A stretch of DNA of 64,000 nt from CALOBA01 sp942491465 (GTDB taxonomy: Bacteria; Pseudomonadota; Gammaproteobacteria; Chromatiales; Chromatiaceae): contig CALOBA010000045.1 of the NCBI GenBank assembly GCA_942491465.1, positions 248,001-312,000 of the forward strand, given 5' to 3'. This document shows positions 55,159 through 64,000 of the stretch, piece after piece. The notes beneath the pieces were generated by a model. The model did not search any database, was not told where the DNA came from, and worked only from the letters and a program-made list of their open reading frames with translations. How positions within the stretch are numbered: the stretch's first letter is position 1; each line of letters opens with the position of its first letter. The position numbers and the translations under genes were made by a program.

Positions 55159-56409
55159 ATGAGTAACCCGATGAGCAGTTACGATACCATCCTCACGGAC
55201 GGCGTGCCCATCAAGGCCTGGACCCGGGGCGTGCCCGTCGCCGAAAACGCCGAACGGCAGCTTCGCAACATCGCGGCGCTGCCGTTCGTCCACCACCATG
55301 TCGCGGCCATGCCCGACGTGCATTGGGGCAAGGGCGCCACCGTCGGTTCGGTCATTCCGTGCACGAAAGCCATCATCCCGGCGGCGGTGGGCGTGGACAT
55401 CGGCTGCGGCATGATGGCGGTCCGGACCTCGCTCACGTCGCATCAGCTGCCCGAGACGCTCGCGGATCTAAGGAACGCCATCGAGAAGGCCGTGCCGCAC
55501 GGGCGGACGGGAAAGGGAAACGTCAAGACCGACCGGGGCGCGTGGGGCGAGCCGCCGAATGCCATCGCCTCGGTCTGGAACAACCTCCCGTTCCGTCAAG
55601 GCACGCTGCAACAGGGTCTCGAGGAGATCGTCGAACGGCACCCCGCGCTCGGCAAGGCCAACAGCGTCCATCATCTCGGAACGCTCGGCACCGGCAACCA
55701 TTTCATCGAGGTCTGCCTGGACGAGACGGACCGCGTGTGGGTGATGCTGCACTCGGGTTCGCGAGGCATCGGCAACCGCATCGGGTCGTACTTCATCGAA
55801 CTGGCGAAGAAGGAGATGGAGCGGTTCTTCATCTCGCTGCCCGACGCCGACCTGTCCTACCTGCCGGAGGGAACCGAGCACTTCAACGACTACGTCAAGG
55901 CGGTTTCCTGGGCCCAGGCGTTCGCGCGGACCAACCGCGAAGTGATGATGGCGGCCGTGCTGGACGTGATGTCGCGCATGTTCACCGGCTTCGAGGCGGG
56001 CGAGACCGCCGTGAACTGTCACCACAACTACGTGGCCGAGGAGGAGCACTTCGGGGCCAGGGTCTGGGTGACCCGCAAGGGCGCGGTGAGCGCCCGCGAG
56101 GGTGAACTCGGCATCATCCCGGGATCCATGGGCGCGCGGTCGTTCATCGTCCGGGGCAAGGGCAACCGGGACTCGTTCTGCTCGTGCTCCCACGGGGCCG
56201 GCCGGGCCATGTCGCGCAACGAGGCAAAAAAGCGCTTCACCCTCGCGGACCACGCGAGGGCGACGGAGGGCGTCGAATGCCGCAAGGACGCCGACGTGAT
56301 CGACGAGACCCCCATGGCCTACAAGGACATCGACGCGGTGATGAAGGCGCAGGAAGACCTCGTCGACGTGGTTCATACGTTGAAGCAGGTGGTTTGCGTG
56401 AAAGGGTAG
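55159..56409 (+). CDS. rtcB: RNA-splicing ligase RtcB
   Basis: Joins RNA 2',3'-cyclic phosphate or 3'-phosphate ends to 5'-OH ends using GTP and Mn2+. The 416-residue protein has metal and guanylate motifs: VGVDIGCGMMAV, GTLGTGNHFIEV, LHSGSRGIGNRIG, and CSCSHGAGRAMSR, where His is guanylylated. Length fits the RtcB1 group. There is no rtcA or rtcR beside it. Two ATGs, 55159 and 55171, are possible starts. Confidence 0.92.
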   Translation: MSNPMSSYDTILTDGVPIKAWTRGVPVAENAERQLRNIAALPFVHHHVAAMPDVHWGKGATVGSVIPCTKAIIPAAVGVDIGCGMMAVRTSLTSHQLPETLADLRNAIEKAVPHGRTGKGNVKTDRGAWGEPPNAIASVWNNLPFRQGTLQQGLEEIVERHPALGKANSVHHLGTLGTGNHFIEVCLDETDRVWVMLHSGSRGIGNRIGSYFIELAKKEMERFFISLPDADLSYLPEGTEHFNDYVKAVSWAQAFARTNREVMMAAVLDVMSRMFTGFEAGETAVNCHHNYVAEEEHFGARVWVTRKGAVSAREGELGIIPGSMGARSFIVRGKGNRDSFCSCSHGAGRAMSRNEAKKRFTLADHARATEGVECRKDADVIDETPMAYKDIDAVMKAQEDLVDVVHTLKQVVCVKG

Positions 56410-56492
56410 CGCCCCTTCGGCGACAGCGGCTGGTGAAGAGGGATTGTCGCATTCGGGACAGCGACTAGCATGATCTTGCGTCATTGTTGCTC

Positions 56493-58295
56493 ATGGCGGT
56501 CGCCTTCGGGGCTGTCCGCCCACGCGGCAAGGGAGTGGCACCATTGGCCCGAGCACGTTCTTTGCAAAAGGCGGCAGTCTCGCGTAAGGCGGAGGCATCG
56601 CCGCCGTCGCTCCACGAACATCCGAAAAGCGACATCGACATCGCCCGGTCGGCGGCCATGCGCCCGATCACGGGGCTGGCCATGGAGCGGCTCGGCATAC
56701 CGGCGGAAGCGTTGGAGCCGTTCGGGCATTTCAAGGCCAAGGTGTCCCTGCCCTACATCCAGTCGCTCTCCGACCGGCCCGACGGCCGGCTCATCCTGGT
56801 AACGGCGGTGACCCCCACGCCCGCCGGCGAGGGCAAGACCACCACCACCGTCGGGCTCGGCGATGCCCTCAACCGGATCGGCAAGAAGGCGATGATCTGC
56901 CTTCGCGAGCCATCGCTCGGCCCCTGCTTCGGCATGAAGGGCGGCGCCGCCGGGGGCGGTTACGCCCAGGTCGTGCCGATGACCGATATCAACCTGCATT
57001 TCACCGGCGACTTTCACGCCATCGGCGCCGCCAACAATCTGCTGGCGGCGCTGATCGACAACCACATCTACTGGGGCAACACGCTCGGCATCGACGAACG
57101 GCGGATCGCCTGGCGGCGGGTCGTGGACATGAACGACCGGGCCCTGCGCGGCATCGTGTGCAGCCTCGGCGGCGTGTCCGACGGTTTTCCGCGCCAGGAG
57201 AGCTTCGATATCACCGTCGCCTCGGAGGTGATGGCCATCTTCTGTCTCGCCACGGACCTCGAGGATCTCGGCAAGCGCCTCGGCAACATCATCGTCGCCC
57301 ACACCTTCGACCGCGAACCGGTGTTCGCCAGGGACCTGGCCGCTCAGGGCGCGATGACGGCGCTGCTCAAGGACGCGTTCATGCCCAACCTGGTGCAGAC
57401 GCTGGAGAACAACCTGGCGTTCATCCACGGCGGACCCTTCGCCAACATCGCCCACGGCTGCAATTCGGTGCTGTCCACCAAGGCGGCGCTGAAGCTCGCC
57501 GACTACGTGGTCACCGAAGCCGGGTTCGGCGCCGACCTCGGCGCGGAGAAGTTCTTCGACATCAAATGCCGCAAGGCGGGTCTGAAACCCGATATGGCGG
57601 TTCTCGTGGCGACCGCGCGGGCCCTGAAAATGCACGGCGGGCTCCCCAGGGAGAAGCTGGACCAGGAGAACATGGCCGCCCTGGTGAAGGGAGCGGAGAA
57701 CCTCAGCCGCCATGTGGAGAACGTCCGCAGCTTCGGGCTTCCGGTAATCGTCGCCATCAACCGGTTCAGCACCGACAGCGACGCGGAGATCGATCTGTTG
57801 CGCCAGGTCTGCGCCGAGATGGAGGTGAAGGCCGTGGTCGCCGATCACTGGGCCGTGGGCAGCGCCGGCGCGGAGGACCTGGCAAACGCGGTGGTTCGCG
57901 GAATCGAGGAGAATGGATCCGAATTCCATTGCCTGTACGAGGACCACATGCCGCTGTGGGAGAAGGTCCGGACGGTGGCGCAGCGCATGTACGGCGCCCA
58001 GGGGATCATCGCCGACAAGAAGATCCGCAACCGGTTCGCCGAACTGCAGAAAGCCGGTTTCGGTCACTATCCCGTGTGTATCGCCAAGACCCAGTACAGC
58101 TTTTCCACCGATCCGAACCTGCGCGGGGCCCCCACCAACCACGTGGTGCCGATCCGCGAGATCCGGCTCTCGGGCGGCGCCGAGTTCCTGGTGGTTATTT
58201 GCGGAGACATCATGACGCTGCCCGGATTGCCAAGAACTCCATCGGCGAACGGCATCGGCGTCGATGAAAACGGCGAGATCTACGGCATCTTTTAA
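56493..58295 (+). CDS. fhs: Formate-tetrahydrofolate ligase
   Basis: Makes 10-formyl-tetrahydrofolate from formate, THF and ATP. The protein has the P-loop TPTPAGEGKTTTTVG, REPSLGPCFGMKGGAAGGGYAQV, NRFSTDSDAE and a C-terminal IMTLPGLPRTPSANGIGVDE, typical of Fhs, with about 560 residues in the conserved part. The N-terminal 50 residues are not typical of the family (family similarity begins near SDIDIARSAAM), so the true start could be later, but no good ATG precedes that motif except the one at 56493. It is next to a GlxA-type regulator and a methyl-transfer operon. Confidence 0.88.
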   Translation: MAVAFGAVRPRGKGVAPLARARSLQKAAVSRKAEASPPSLHEHPKSDIDIARSAAMRPITGLAMERLGIPAEALEPFGHFKAKVSLPYIQSLSDRPDGRLILVTAVTPTPAGEGKTTTTVGLGDALNRIGKKAMICLREPSLGPCFGMKGGAAGGGYAQVVPMTDINLHFTGDFHAIGAANNLLAALIDNHIYWGNTLGIDERRIAWRRVVDMNDRALRGIVCSLGGVSDGFPRQESFDITVASEVMAIFCLATDLEDLGKRLGNIIVAHTFDREPVFARDLAAQGAMTALLKDAFMPNLVQTLENNLAFIHGGPFANIAHGCNSVLSTKAALKLADYVVTEAGFGADLGAEKFFDIKCRKAGLKPDMAVLVATARALKMHGGLPREKLDQENMAALVKGAENLSRHVENVRSFGLPVIVAINRFSTDSDAEIDLLRQVCAEMEVKAVVADHWAVGSAGAEDLANAVVRGIEENGSEFHCLYEDHMPLWEKVRTVAQRMYGAQGIIADKKIRNRFAELQKAGFGHYPVCIAKTQYSFSTDPNLRGAPTNHVVPIREIRLSGGAEFLVVICGDIMTLPGLPRTPSANGIGVDENGEIYGIF

Positions 58296-58412
58296 AGCCG
58301 CCCGGTTCCTTGGGACGCCATGTACATGTCAAAATCGCCTTTGTCGTTTCTTTCGCGTACTGTATCCTCGTCGGGAGGGTTGATTGTGAATTGCTTCGGG
58401 AGGCGAAAACTC

Positions 58413-59489
58413 ATGATCAATACTCCCCCCGGAGGCGAGCCGACGCGGGTCGGATTGTTTCTGGTGCCGGGGTTTTCGATGATCGCGTTTTCCGCGGCCG
58501 TGGAGCCCCTGCGGCTGGCGAACCGCGTCGCCGGACGCAGTATCTACACCTGGGAGTGCTATTCGATCGACGGCATGCCGGTCGAAGCCAGCAACGGCCT
58601 CCGCGCCATGGTCCACGGCGCCATCGGCGACATCGCGTCCGTGCCGGTGCTGGTGATCTGCGGCGGGATCGGCGCCGAGCACTACCGCAACGCGGCTCTC
58701 TACGCCAAGCTCCGCCGGCTGGCCTCCCATGGCACCGTTGTCGGCGCGGTCTGCACCGGCACCTACCTGTTGGCCAGGGCGGGACTGCTGGACGGATACC
58801 GGTGCACCATCCACTGGGAGAACATCGACGGGTTCCGCGAGGAGTTCCCGGATATCGAGATGGTTTCCGAGCTTTACGAGATCGACCGCAACCGGTTCAC
58901 CTGTTCCGGCGGAACCGCCGCGATCGACATGATGCTCAATTTCATCGCCCTTCACCTGGGCCACGACATCGCCGCCAGCGTCGCCGATCAGCTCATCCAT
59001 CACCGGATCCGCAGCGGCTACGAGGGGCAGCGGATGGAGTTGCGGGCGCGGCTCAACATCACCAACACCAAGCTCATCGAGGCGATCGGGGAGATGGAGG
59101 CGAGCCTCGAGGAACCGATGAGCTGCGCGGACCTGGCGCGCAACGTGGGCCTCTCGCCGCGCCAGCTGGAACGATTGTTCAGCAAATACTTCAACCGCTC
59201 GCCGACGCGCTATTACCTCGGACTGCGTCTCGACCGGGCGCGTTTCCTCCTATTGCAGACCAGCCTCTCGATCCTCAACGTGGCCCTCGCCTGCGGCTTC
59301 GTATCGGCCTCCCATTTCTCCAAGTGCTATCGCGAGTACTTCGGTTGGACGCCGAGCGACGAACGACGGTCCTCCAACGCCGCGCGCGCGGACACCACCG
59401 TCTCCCTGCTCACCTGGCCGGACGCCCTCCCTGGAACACCCGACCTCGCCGCCGCCGCCCCGCCGGAAACCGAGCCCACGCGGCACTGA
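58413..59489 (+). CDS. GlxA-family AraC-type transcriptional regulator
   Basis: A 358-residue regulator with an N-terminal DJ-1/PfpI-like ligand-binding domain (GLFLVPGFSMIAFSAAVEPLR, VCTGTYLLARAGLLDG) and a C-terminal AraC HTH pair (CADLARNVGLSPRQLERLF, and NVALACGFVSASHFSKCYRE). The group includes GbdR and other regulators of glycine betaine, carnitine and related amine use. It is divergent to the corrinoid methyl-transfer operon, so it probably controls it. I prefer the start at MINTPPGG. Confidence 0.85.
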   Translation: MINTPPGGEPTRVGLFLVPGFSMIAFSAAVEPLRLANRVAGRSIYTWECYSIDGMPVEASNGLRAMVHGAIGDIASVPVLVICGGIGAEHYRNAALYAKLRRLASHGTVVGAVCTGTYLLARAGLLDGYRCTIHWENIDGFREEFPDIEMVSELYEIDRNRFTCSGGTAAIDMMLNFIALHLGHDIAASVADQLIHHRIRSGYEGQRMELRARLNITNTKLIEAIGEMEASLEEPMSCADLARNVGLSPRQLERLFSKYFNRSPTRYYLGLRLDRARFLLLQTSLSILNVALACGFVSASHFSKCYREYFGWTPSDERRSSNAARADTTVSLLTWPDALPGTPDLAAAAPPETEPTRH

Positions 59490-59615
59490 AGCGGACGCGG
59501 AAGGGACGGAATATCGGGCCCCCGCGGCCTCTTTACGCCCGAAATTCTACTGTGCATGGGGTTGTTTTGCGAAAAACGCGTTACACCCCCCCCCCCACAA
59601 ATCCCGATATCTCGT

Positions 59616-61694
59616 TCAGGCCCCCTGGGACCGATCCGGGGAGAGACGGCGGCGGCGCCTGCCGCCCGACGGGGCCGGCGAGGAGGCGGAGGGTGTCCGG
59701 CCTTGCGGCAACGCGACCGCCGCGCCGAGATGGGGAAACGCCAGGGACTTGTGCGGGATCGCCATGGCGTCGACGAAGTGGGCCTGAAAGGCCGGTTCCA
59801 CGGCCGTTTCCACCTTCTCGATCCACCGCGCCAAGGTCTCGATCTCGTCGCGGGCGGCCTTGTTCACCAGCGCGATGCGCGCGCCCGTGCCGGCGGCGTT
59901 TCCCGCCGACGAGACGCGGGCCAGGTCGCAATCGGGGATCATGCCGAGGACCATGGCATGCTTGACGTCGATGTGGCTGCCGAAGGCCCCGGCGAGGACG
60001 ATCCGGTCCACCGTATCCACCCCGAGGCGATCCATCAGCAGCCGCGCGCCGGCGAACAGCGCCGCTTTCGCCAGTTGAATGGCGCGGACATCGCCCTGGG
60101 TGACCGTCAGCGCCGGCGGCCCGTCGTAAAGCCGGTACGAGAAGGTGCGTCCGTCGGCGGCCACCCGCTCGCTTCTGGAAGCCAGGGCGCCGTCGATCAG
60201 TCCGTCGGTGGTGACGATACCGGCCAGGTACATCTCGGCGATCGCCTCGATGATCCCCGACCCGCAGATGCCGGCGACACCGATTCCCTCGATGCTTTCG
60301 GCGAACCCCTCCTCGTCCGACCAGAGGTCCGAGCCGATCACCCGGAACCGGGGCTCCAGGGTTTGCGGATCGATCCGCACGCGCTCGATGGCGCCCGGCG
60401 CCGCGCGCTGGCCGGAACTGATCTGCGCGCCCTCGAACGCCGGGCCGGTCGGGCTCGACGCGGCCAGCAGACGGTGGCGGTTGCCGAGCAGGATCTCGGC
60501 GTTGGTTCCCACGTCCACCACCAGCGAAATCTCGTCCAGCAGATGCGGCCCCTCCGACAGCAGCACGGCGGCGGTATCGGCGCCCACGTGACCGGCGATG
60601 CACGGCAGCACGTAGACGCGCGCGCCCGGATGGAGACGAAGCCCGATGTCGCGGGCGGGAAGATCGAGGCCGTGATCGACGGCGAGGGCGAACGGAGCGC
60701 CGCCCAGTTCGGTCGGGTCGATCCCGAGCACCAGATGATGCATGATGGGGTTGCCCACCAGCGTGACGTCCACGATGTCCTCGACGGCGATGCCCGCGTC
60801 GCGCGCGACCTCGTCCGCCAGGTCGTTGAGCGCCGCCCTGACCAGCGACGTCAGTTCCTTGTCGCCGCCCGGATTCATCATGACGTACGACACCCGGCTC
60901 ATCAGGTCTTCGCCGAGGCGGATCTGCGGGTTCATGACGCCGGCGGCCGCCGTCACGTCGCCGGTTTCGAGATTGCACAGATGCGCGGCGATGGTCGTCG
61001 AGCCCACGTCGATGGCGAGCCCGTGGACGGTGTCGCGAAAGCCGGGCCAGACCGCCAGCAGCCGATTGCCGTTGCGAACCGCGACGGTGACCGACCAGTC
61101 CCCCCGGCGAAGCGCGGACTGAAGGACCGGGAGCACGGTGGGATCGCAGGCGAGACCGGTCAGCCCCCACTGCTCATCGAGGGCCTGCTCGAGCCGGCGC
61201 AGATCCGACGAAGGGTCGTGCATGTCCGGCATCCGCACATCCACGTAGTGCAGCTTGATCACCGGATCGATGGCAATCTCCCGGGCCTCGGCGCGCTTGC
61301 GCACCACCTGGCGGTGAACCTGGCTCTCCATGGGAACGTCGATCACGAGGTCTCCCCGGATCAGCGCCTGGCAGGACAGACGGCGTCCCGGCTGGAGGGC
61401 TTGCCGGGCCGCGAAGCGTGTCTCGGCCTCGTTCACCGGCGAAACGTTGGCCGGTCGCGATTCGATTTCGTGCTTGGCGAACCGCCCTTCCGATACGGTG
61501 ATCTGGCATCGGCCGCAGATGGACCGTCCGCCACACACGGAGTCCACGTCGACGCCGAGCGAGCGGGCCGCCTGGAGGAGCGGCGTACCAACGGGGAACC
61601 GGCCCCGCCGCCCCGATGGCGTGAAGATGACGACGGCCTCGGTTGTCCCCGCCCGTCCGGTCCTGGTTTCGGCCGATGGCTTTTCCTCAGGCAC
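59616..61694 (-). CDS. Ferredoxin-ASKHA protein (DUF4445), corrinoid-protein reductive activator type
   Basis: A 692-residue protein. The N-terminal 2Fe-2S domain has the cysteine pattern CGGRSICGRC with a later Cys (LSCQAL). The rest is an ASKHA-type ATPase (IDVGSTTIAAHL, VVDVGTNAEILLGN, CGSGIIEAIAEMYL, LAGAFGSHID). Proteins with this layout reactivate Co(II) corrinoid proteins to Co(I) with ATP and electrons (RACE/RamA group). The GTG start at 61694 overlaps the preceding gene by 8 bp. It is the third gene of a minus-strand operon. Confidence 0.8.
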   Translation of the reverse strand: MPEEKPSAETRTGRAGTTEAVVIFTPSGRRGRFPVGTPLLQAARSLGVDVDSVCGGRSICGRCQITVSEGRFAKHEIESRPANVSPVNEAETRFAARQALQPGRRLSCQALIRGDLVIDVPMESQVHRQVVRKRAEAREIAIDPVIKLHYVDVRMPDMHDPSSDLRRLEQALDEQWGLTGLACDPTVLPVLQSALRRGDWSVTVAVRNGNRLLAVWPGFRDTVHGLAIDVGSTTIAAHLCNLETGDVTAAAGVMNPQIRLGEDLMSRVSYVMMNPGGDKELTSLVRAALNDLADEVARDAGIAVEDIVDVTLVGNPIMHHLVLGIDPTELGGAPFALAVDHGLDLPARDIGLRLHPGARVYVLPCIAGHVGADTAAVLLSEGPHLLDEISLVVDVGTNAEILLGNRHRLLAASSPTGPAFEGAQISSGQRAAPGAIERVRIDPQTLEPRFRVIGSDLWSDEEGFAESIEGIGVAGICGSGIIEAIAEMYLAGIVTTDGLIDGALASRSERVAADGRTFSYRLYDGPPALTVTQGDVRAIQLAKAALFAGARLLMDRLGVDTVDRIVLAGAFGSHIDVKHAMVLGMIPDCDLARVSSAGNAAGTGARIALVNKAARDEIETLARWIEKVETAVEPAFQAHFVDAMAIPHKSLAFPHLGAAVALPQGRTPSASSPAPSGGRRRRRLSPDRSQGA

Positions 61695-62595
61695 TCGGCC
61701 GCCCCTCGCGCCGCCGCCGCCGCCGGCCGCCGGCTCCCTCCCCTTCCGCCGCCGGTTCGCGGAACCGCTTGATCCAGTTCTGGCAGTTGGGATCGTGGCC
61801 CATGACCACGTTGGCGCCAAGGACGCCGGTCATCTCCGGCTCGTGCAGGGGATTGGTGATCGCCGAGGTCATCCCGGCGCCGATGATCATGGGAAGAAAG
61901 CACGAATTGAGGCCGTGACGGTTGGGCAGGCCGAAGCTGAAGTTGGAGGCGCCGCAGGTGGTGTTGACCTTCAACTCCTCGCGCAGGCGGCGGATCAGGC
62001 GGAGCGCCATGAGCCCGGCGTCGTTGAGGGCGCCGACCGGCATGATCAACGGATCGATCACCACGTCGGCCTTCGAGATGCCATGGTCCTGGGCGCGCTC
62101 GACGATTTTCCGGGCCACCTCGAAGCGGACATCGGGATCCTCGGAAATGCCGGTTTCGTCGTTGGAAATGGCGACCACGGCGGCGTTGTACTTCTTGACC
62201 AGCGGCAGGACGGTTTCCAGACGCTCCTCCTCGCCGGTCACCGAGTTGACCAGGGCCTTGCCCTGATAGACCGCCAGCCCCGCCTCCAGGGCGGCGACGA
62301 TGGACGAGTCGATGGAGAGCGGCACGTCGGTGATCGACTGCACCAGCTGGATCGCCTCGGCAAGAATTCTCGGCTCGTCCGCCATCGGGATACCGGCGTT
62401 GACGTCGAGCATCTGGGCCCCCGCCTCCACCTGGGCCCTGGCGTCGGCCTCCACGCGGCTGTAGTCGCCCACCGCCATTTCCGCGGCCAGCAGCTTTCGA
62501 CCCGTCGGATTGATCCGCTCGCCGATGATGACGAACGGCCGGTCGAAGCCGATGACCACTTCGCGAGTCGCGGACGTGACGATGGTTTCGGTCAT
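61687..62595 (-). CDS. Methyltetrahydrofolate:corrinoid methyltransferase (pterin-binding family)
   Basis: A 302-residue TIM-barrel protein of the dihydropteroate-synthase-like family. Motifs include VIIGERINPTGRK, QMLDVNAGIP, DVPLSIDSS, NSVTGEEE and GASNFSFGLPNR, which fit methyl-THF:corrinoid methyltransferases such as AcsE or MtgA/MtvA rather than true folate-synthesis enzymes. It should move a methyl group between a corrinoid protein and tetrahydrofolate. Start TAATG overlaps the reductase stop. The C-terminus is low-complexity (Gly/Arg-rich). Confidence 0.8.
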   Translation of the reverse strand: MTETIVTSATREVVIGFDRPFVIIGERINPTGRKLLAAEMAVGDYSRVEADARAQVEAGAQMLDVNAGIPMADEPRILAEAIQLVQSITDVPLSIDSSIVAALEAGLAVYQGKALVNSVTGEEERLETVLPLVKKYNAAVVAISNDETGISEDPDVRFEVARKIVERAQDHGISKADVVIDPLIMPVGALNDAGLMALRLIRRLREELKVNTTCGASNFSFGLPNRHGLNSCFLPMIIGAGMTSAITNPLHEPEMTGVLGANVVMGHDPNCQNWIKRFREPAAEGEGAGGRRRRRREGRPSA

Positions 62596-63995
62596 TAATG
62601 TCGTCTCCCCTTGTGTTCCAGTTTTCCGCCGGCCGGCCATGGTCCGTCGCCGGCCGGGTCGGCGGCGAACGATCGGTCCGATCGGGGCGGACGTCTCCGG
62701 CCGGATTGCCGCGCCGCCCACTCCAGGGTCTCGCCGCGCAGCCGCCGCCACGGTTTTCGGTCTTTCAGCACCCCCGACTCGCTGATGATGTCCGCGACCA
62801 GTTCTTCCTGCCGGTAGGCCATCACGTGCACGCCGGACACTCCCGGAATCTCGCGGATCTGCTGGATCAGTTCGATGCACATCTTCTTCCCTTCAAGCGC
62901 CTGGTCGGCCGCGCCGTCGAGACGGGCGATGACGGGATCGGGAATATGAACGCCGGGCACGTTGCGCCGGATCCAGCGCGCCGTGCCCGCCGACTTGAGG
63001 GGGCCGACACCGGCGAGGATGAAGCATTTTTCGTGAAGGCCGAGATCGCGGACCCGGTCCATGTAGTCGCGGAACATGGGGAGATCGAAACAGTACTGGG
63101 TCTGCACGAACTGCGCGCCGGCCGCGATCTTCTTGGCCAGCCTCAGCGGCCTGAAATCGTGGGGAGGAGCGAACGGGTTCGCGGCGGCGCCGAGGAAAAG
63201 CCTCGGCGGCGTCGTGATCCGGCGGCCCGAGAGGAACCGGGAGTCGTCGCGCATGGTGCGAATGGTCTCGAGCAGCGACATGCAGTCCAGGTCGAACACC
63301 GGTTTCGCCTGCGGCTGGTCCCCCGCCTGCACCCCGTCGCCGGTCAGGCAGAGAACGTTGCACACCCCCATCGCCGCCGCTCCGAGAACATTCCCCTGGA
63401 TGGCGATCCGGTTGTGATCGCGGCATGAAATCTGCATCACCGGCGCATATCCCACCCGCGTCAACAGGGCGCAGGCGCCGACGCTGGACATGTGACAGTT
63501 GGCGCCCGATCCGTCGGTGGCGTTGATGGCGTCGACCCAGCCGTCGAAGATGCCGGCGCGCGCGATCACCTCGTCCGGGTCCGCCGAGTCCGGCGGATCC
63601 AGTTCGGCGGTGACGGCGAATTCGCCGGCCCTCAACACCCGCTCCAGCCGGCCACGGGAGGAATGCCCCGGAAGATCCGGCAGCGGATCGCCGGGCGCGA
63701 CGAACTCATGATCCTTCATGGCGCCGGCTCCCAGACTTCCGTTCCCTGGCATCGCGGCGTTTCGGGCATCCCGCTCGGCGGCGGCCTCGCTGGTCGCGCG
63801 CAACCACGAAGACGTGCCGCGACGGCTGTGATCGAGCGGTTTCCGCACCACGTTGATGAGGTCGCCGTTGACCATCGAACGGCTGCCCTTCCAGGCCTCG
63901 ACCCAGACGCAGGGCATGTCCGGCTCGACCTCGCAGTTCCCATCGGCCCGCACGCCGCCGCAGGGGCCGTTGCGCATTCCCTTGGGGCAGTTCAT
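62595..63995 (-). CDS. Methylenetetrahydrofolate reductase with MetV-like cysteine-rich N-terminus
   Basis: The main part (residues 110-410) is a MetF-type TIM barrel (FAVTAELDPPDSADPDEV, LCLTGDG, FVQTQYCFDLPMF, FILAGVGPLKSAGTARWI) that interconverts methylene- and methyl-THF. In front is a short Cys-rich unit (CPKGMRNGPCGG, then CEVEPDMPC) typical of the MTHFR-C/MetV family of acetogens. The first ATG is 5 bp from the window edge, so the protein may begin further upstream. It is the first visible gene of the operon with the methyltransferase and activator. Confidence 0.8.
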   Translation of the reverse strand: MNCPKGMRNGPCGGVRADGNCEVEPDMPCVWVEAWKGSRSMVNGDLINVVRKPLDHSRRGTSSWLRATSEAAAERDARNAAMPGNGSLGAGAMKDHEFVAPGDPLPDLPGHSSRGRLERVLRAGEFAVTAELDPPDSADPDEVIARAGIFDGWVDAINATDGSGANCHMSSVGACALLTRVGYAPVMQISCRDHNRIAIQGNVLGAAAMGVCNVLCLTGDGVQAGDQPQAKPVFDLDCMSLLETIRTMRDDSRFLSGRRITTPPRLFLGAAANPFAPPHDFRPLRLAKKIAAGAQFVQTQYCFDLPMFRDYMDRVRDLGLHEKCFILAGVGPLKSAGTARWIRRNVPGVHIPDPVIARLDGAADQALEGKKMCIELIQQIREIPGVSGVHVMAYRQEELVADIISESGVLKDRKPWRRLRGETLEWAARQSGRRRPPRSDRSFAADPAGDGPWPAGGKLEHKGRRH

Positions 63996-64000
63996 CGGGC

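Noticed and set aside
59580..59600. Homopolymer of about 12 C residues after the GlxA gene
   Set aside because: Could be a phase-variation tract, but it lies in a convergent intergenic region outside any reading frame, and its length is also prone to sequencing error.

Overview
The window reads as two blocks of different ancestry that meet at about 32.4 kb.

Left block (1-32.4 kb). The gene content resembles a purple sulfur or related gammaproteobacterium: the end of nuoN, a PfkB adenosine-kinase-like enzyme, an MsbA-type ABC exporter, a YdcH-like protein, an OmpH/Skp chaperone, a DUF2058 protein, a TatD nuclease, a secreted M28 peptidase with a PEP-CTERM-like tail, and ligA. From 10.9 kb it becomes an accessory island. 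The core is an operon of about 8 kb in a III-D-like type III CRISPR arrangement (17.97-26.24 kb): a Cas10 with GGDE and no HD domain, three large RAMP proteins joined by ATGA overlaps, and a DEDDh exonuclease. A convergent gene for a 935-residue CorA-like membrane protein follows. There is no CRISPR array, cas1, cas2 or cas6 in view. I infer a membrane-effector type III system in which Cas10 makes a nucleotide signal, the CorA-like protein responds, and the exonuclease may switch the signal off.

The island has been duplicated. A decayed first copy lies at 10.88-13.22 kb: ligA 5' end, cas10 5' fragment, Uma2 5' fragment, GC-rich tandem repeats and a tail. The second, intact copy starts with a ligA fragment at 15.57 kb and ends with the same repeats and tail near 31.09 kb. 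The first copy looks like the second after deletion of about 11 kb between cas10 and the Uma2 gene. A 102-bp palindromic MITE-like element sits in the cas10 relic, and a second copy sits in frame inside the second RAMP gene. A VapBC-type toxin-antitoxin pair, an Rpn nuclease pseudogene and a TPR protein gene lie between the copies. An IS10-type transposase gene ends the left block.

Right block (32.4-64 kb). The content resembles an alphaproteobacterium of Rhodospirillales type: msrA, a frameshifted adenylate cyclase, a KefB-like antiporter, the phosphotransacylase-ackA-fabI cluster, nhaA, a YbhN-like flippase, an ABC-F protein with gluQ, and a SpoIIAA-pyruvate kinase fusion. A tight four-gene operon follows: lysine 2,3-aminomutase, two D-Ala-D-Ala-ligase-like ATP-grasp enzymes and a GNAT-HDAC-GNAT fusion. 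It looks like an undescribed beta-amino-acid pathway. Then come rtcB, formate-tetrahydrofolate ligase and a GlxA-type regulator. A minus-strand one-carbon operon ends the window: a MetV-MetF-like reductase, a methyltetrahydrofolate:corrinoid methyltransferase and a ferredoxin-ASKHA corrinoid activator.

The switch in gene content at an IS that lacks a recognisable right end, next to a gene cut off after its signal peptide, suggests an assembly join or a large transfer event. I cannot decide between them from sequence alone.
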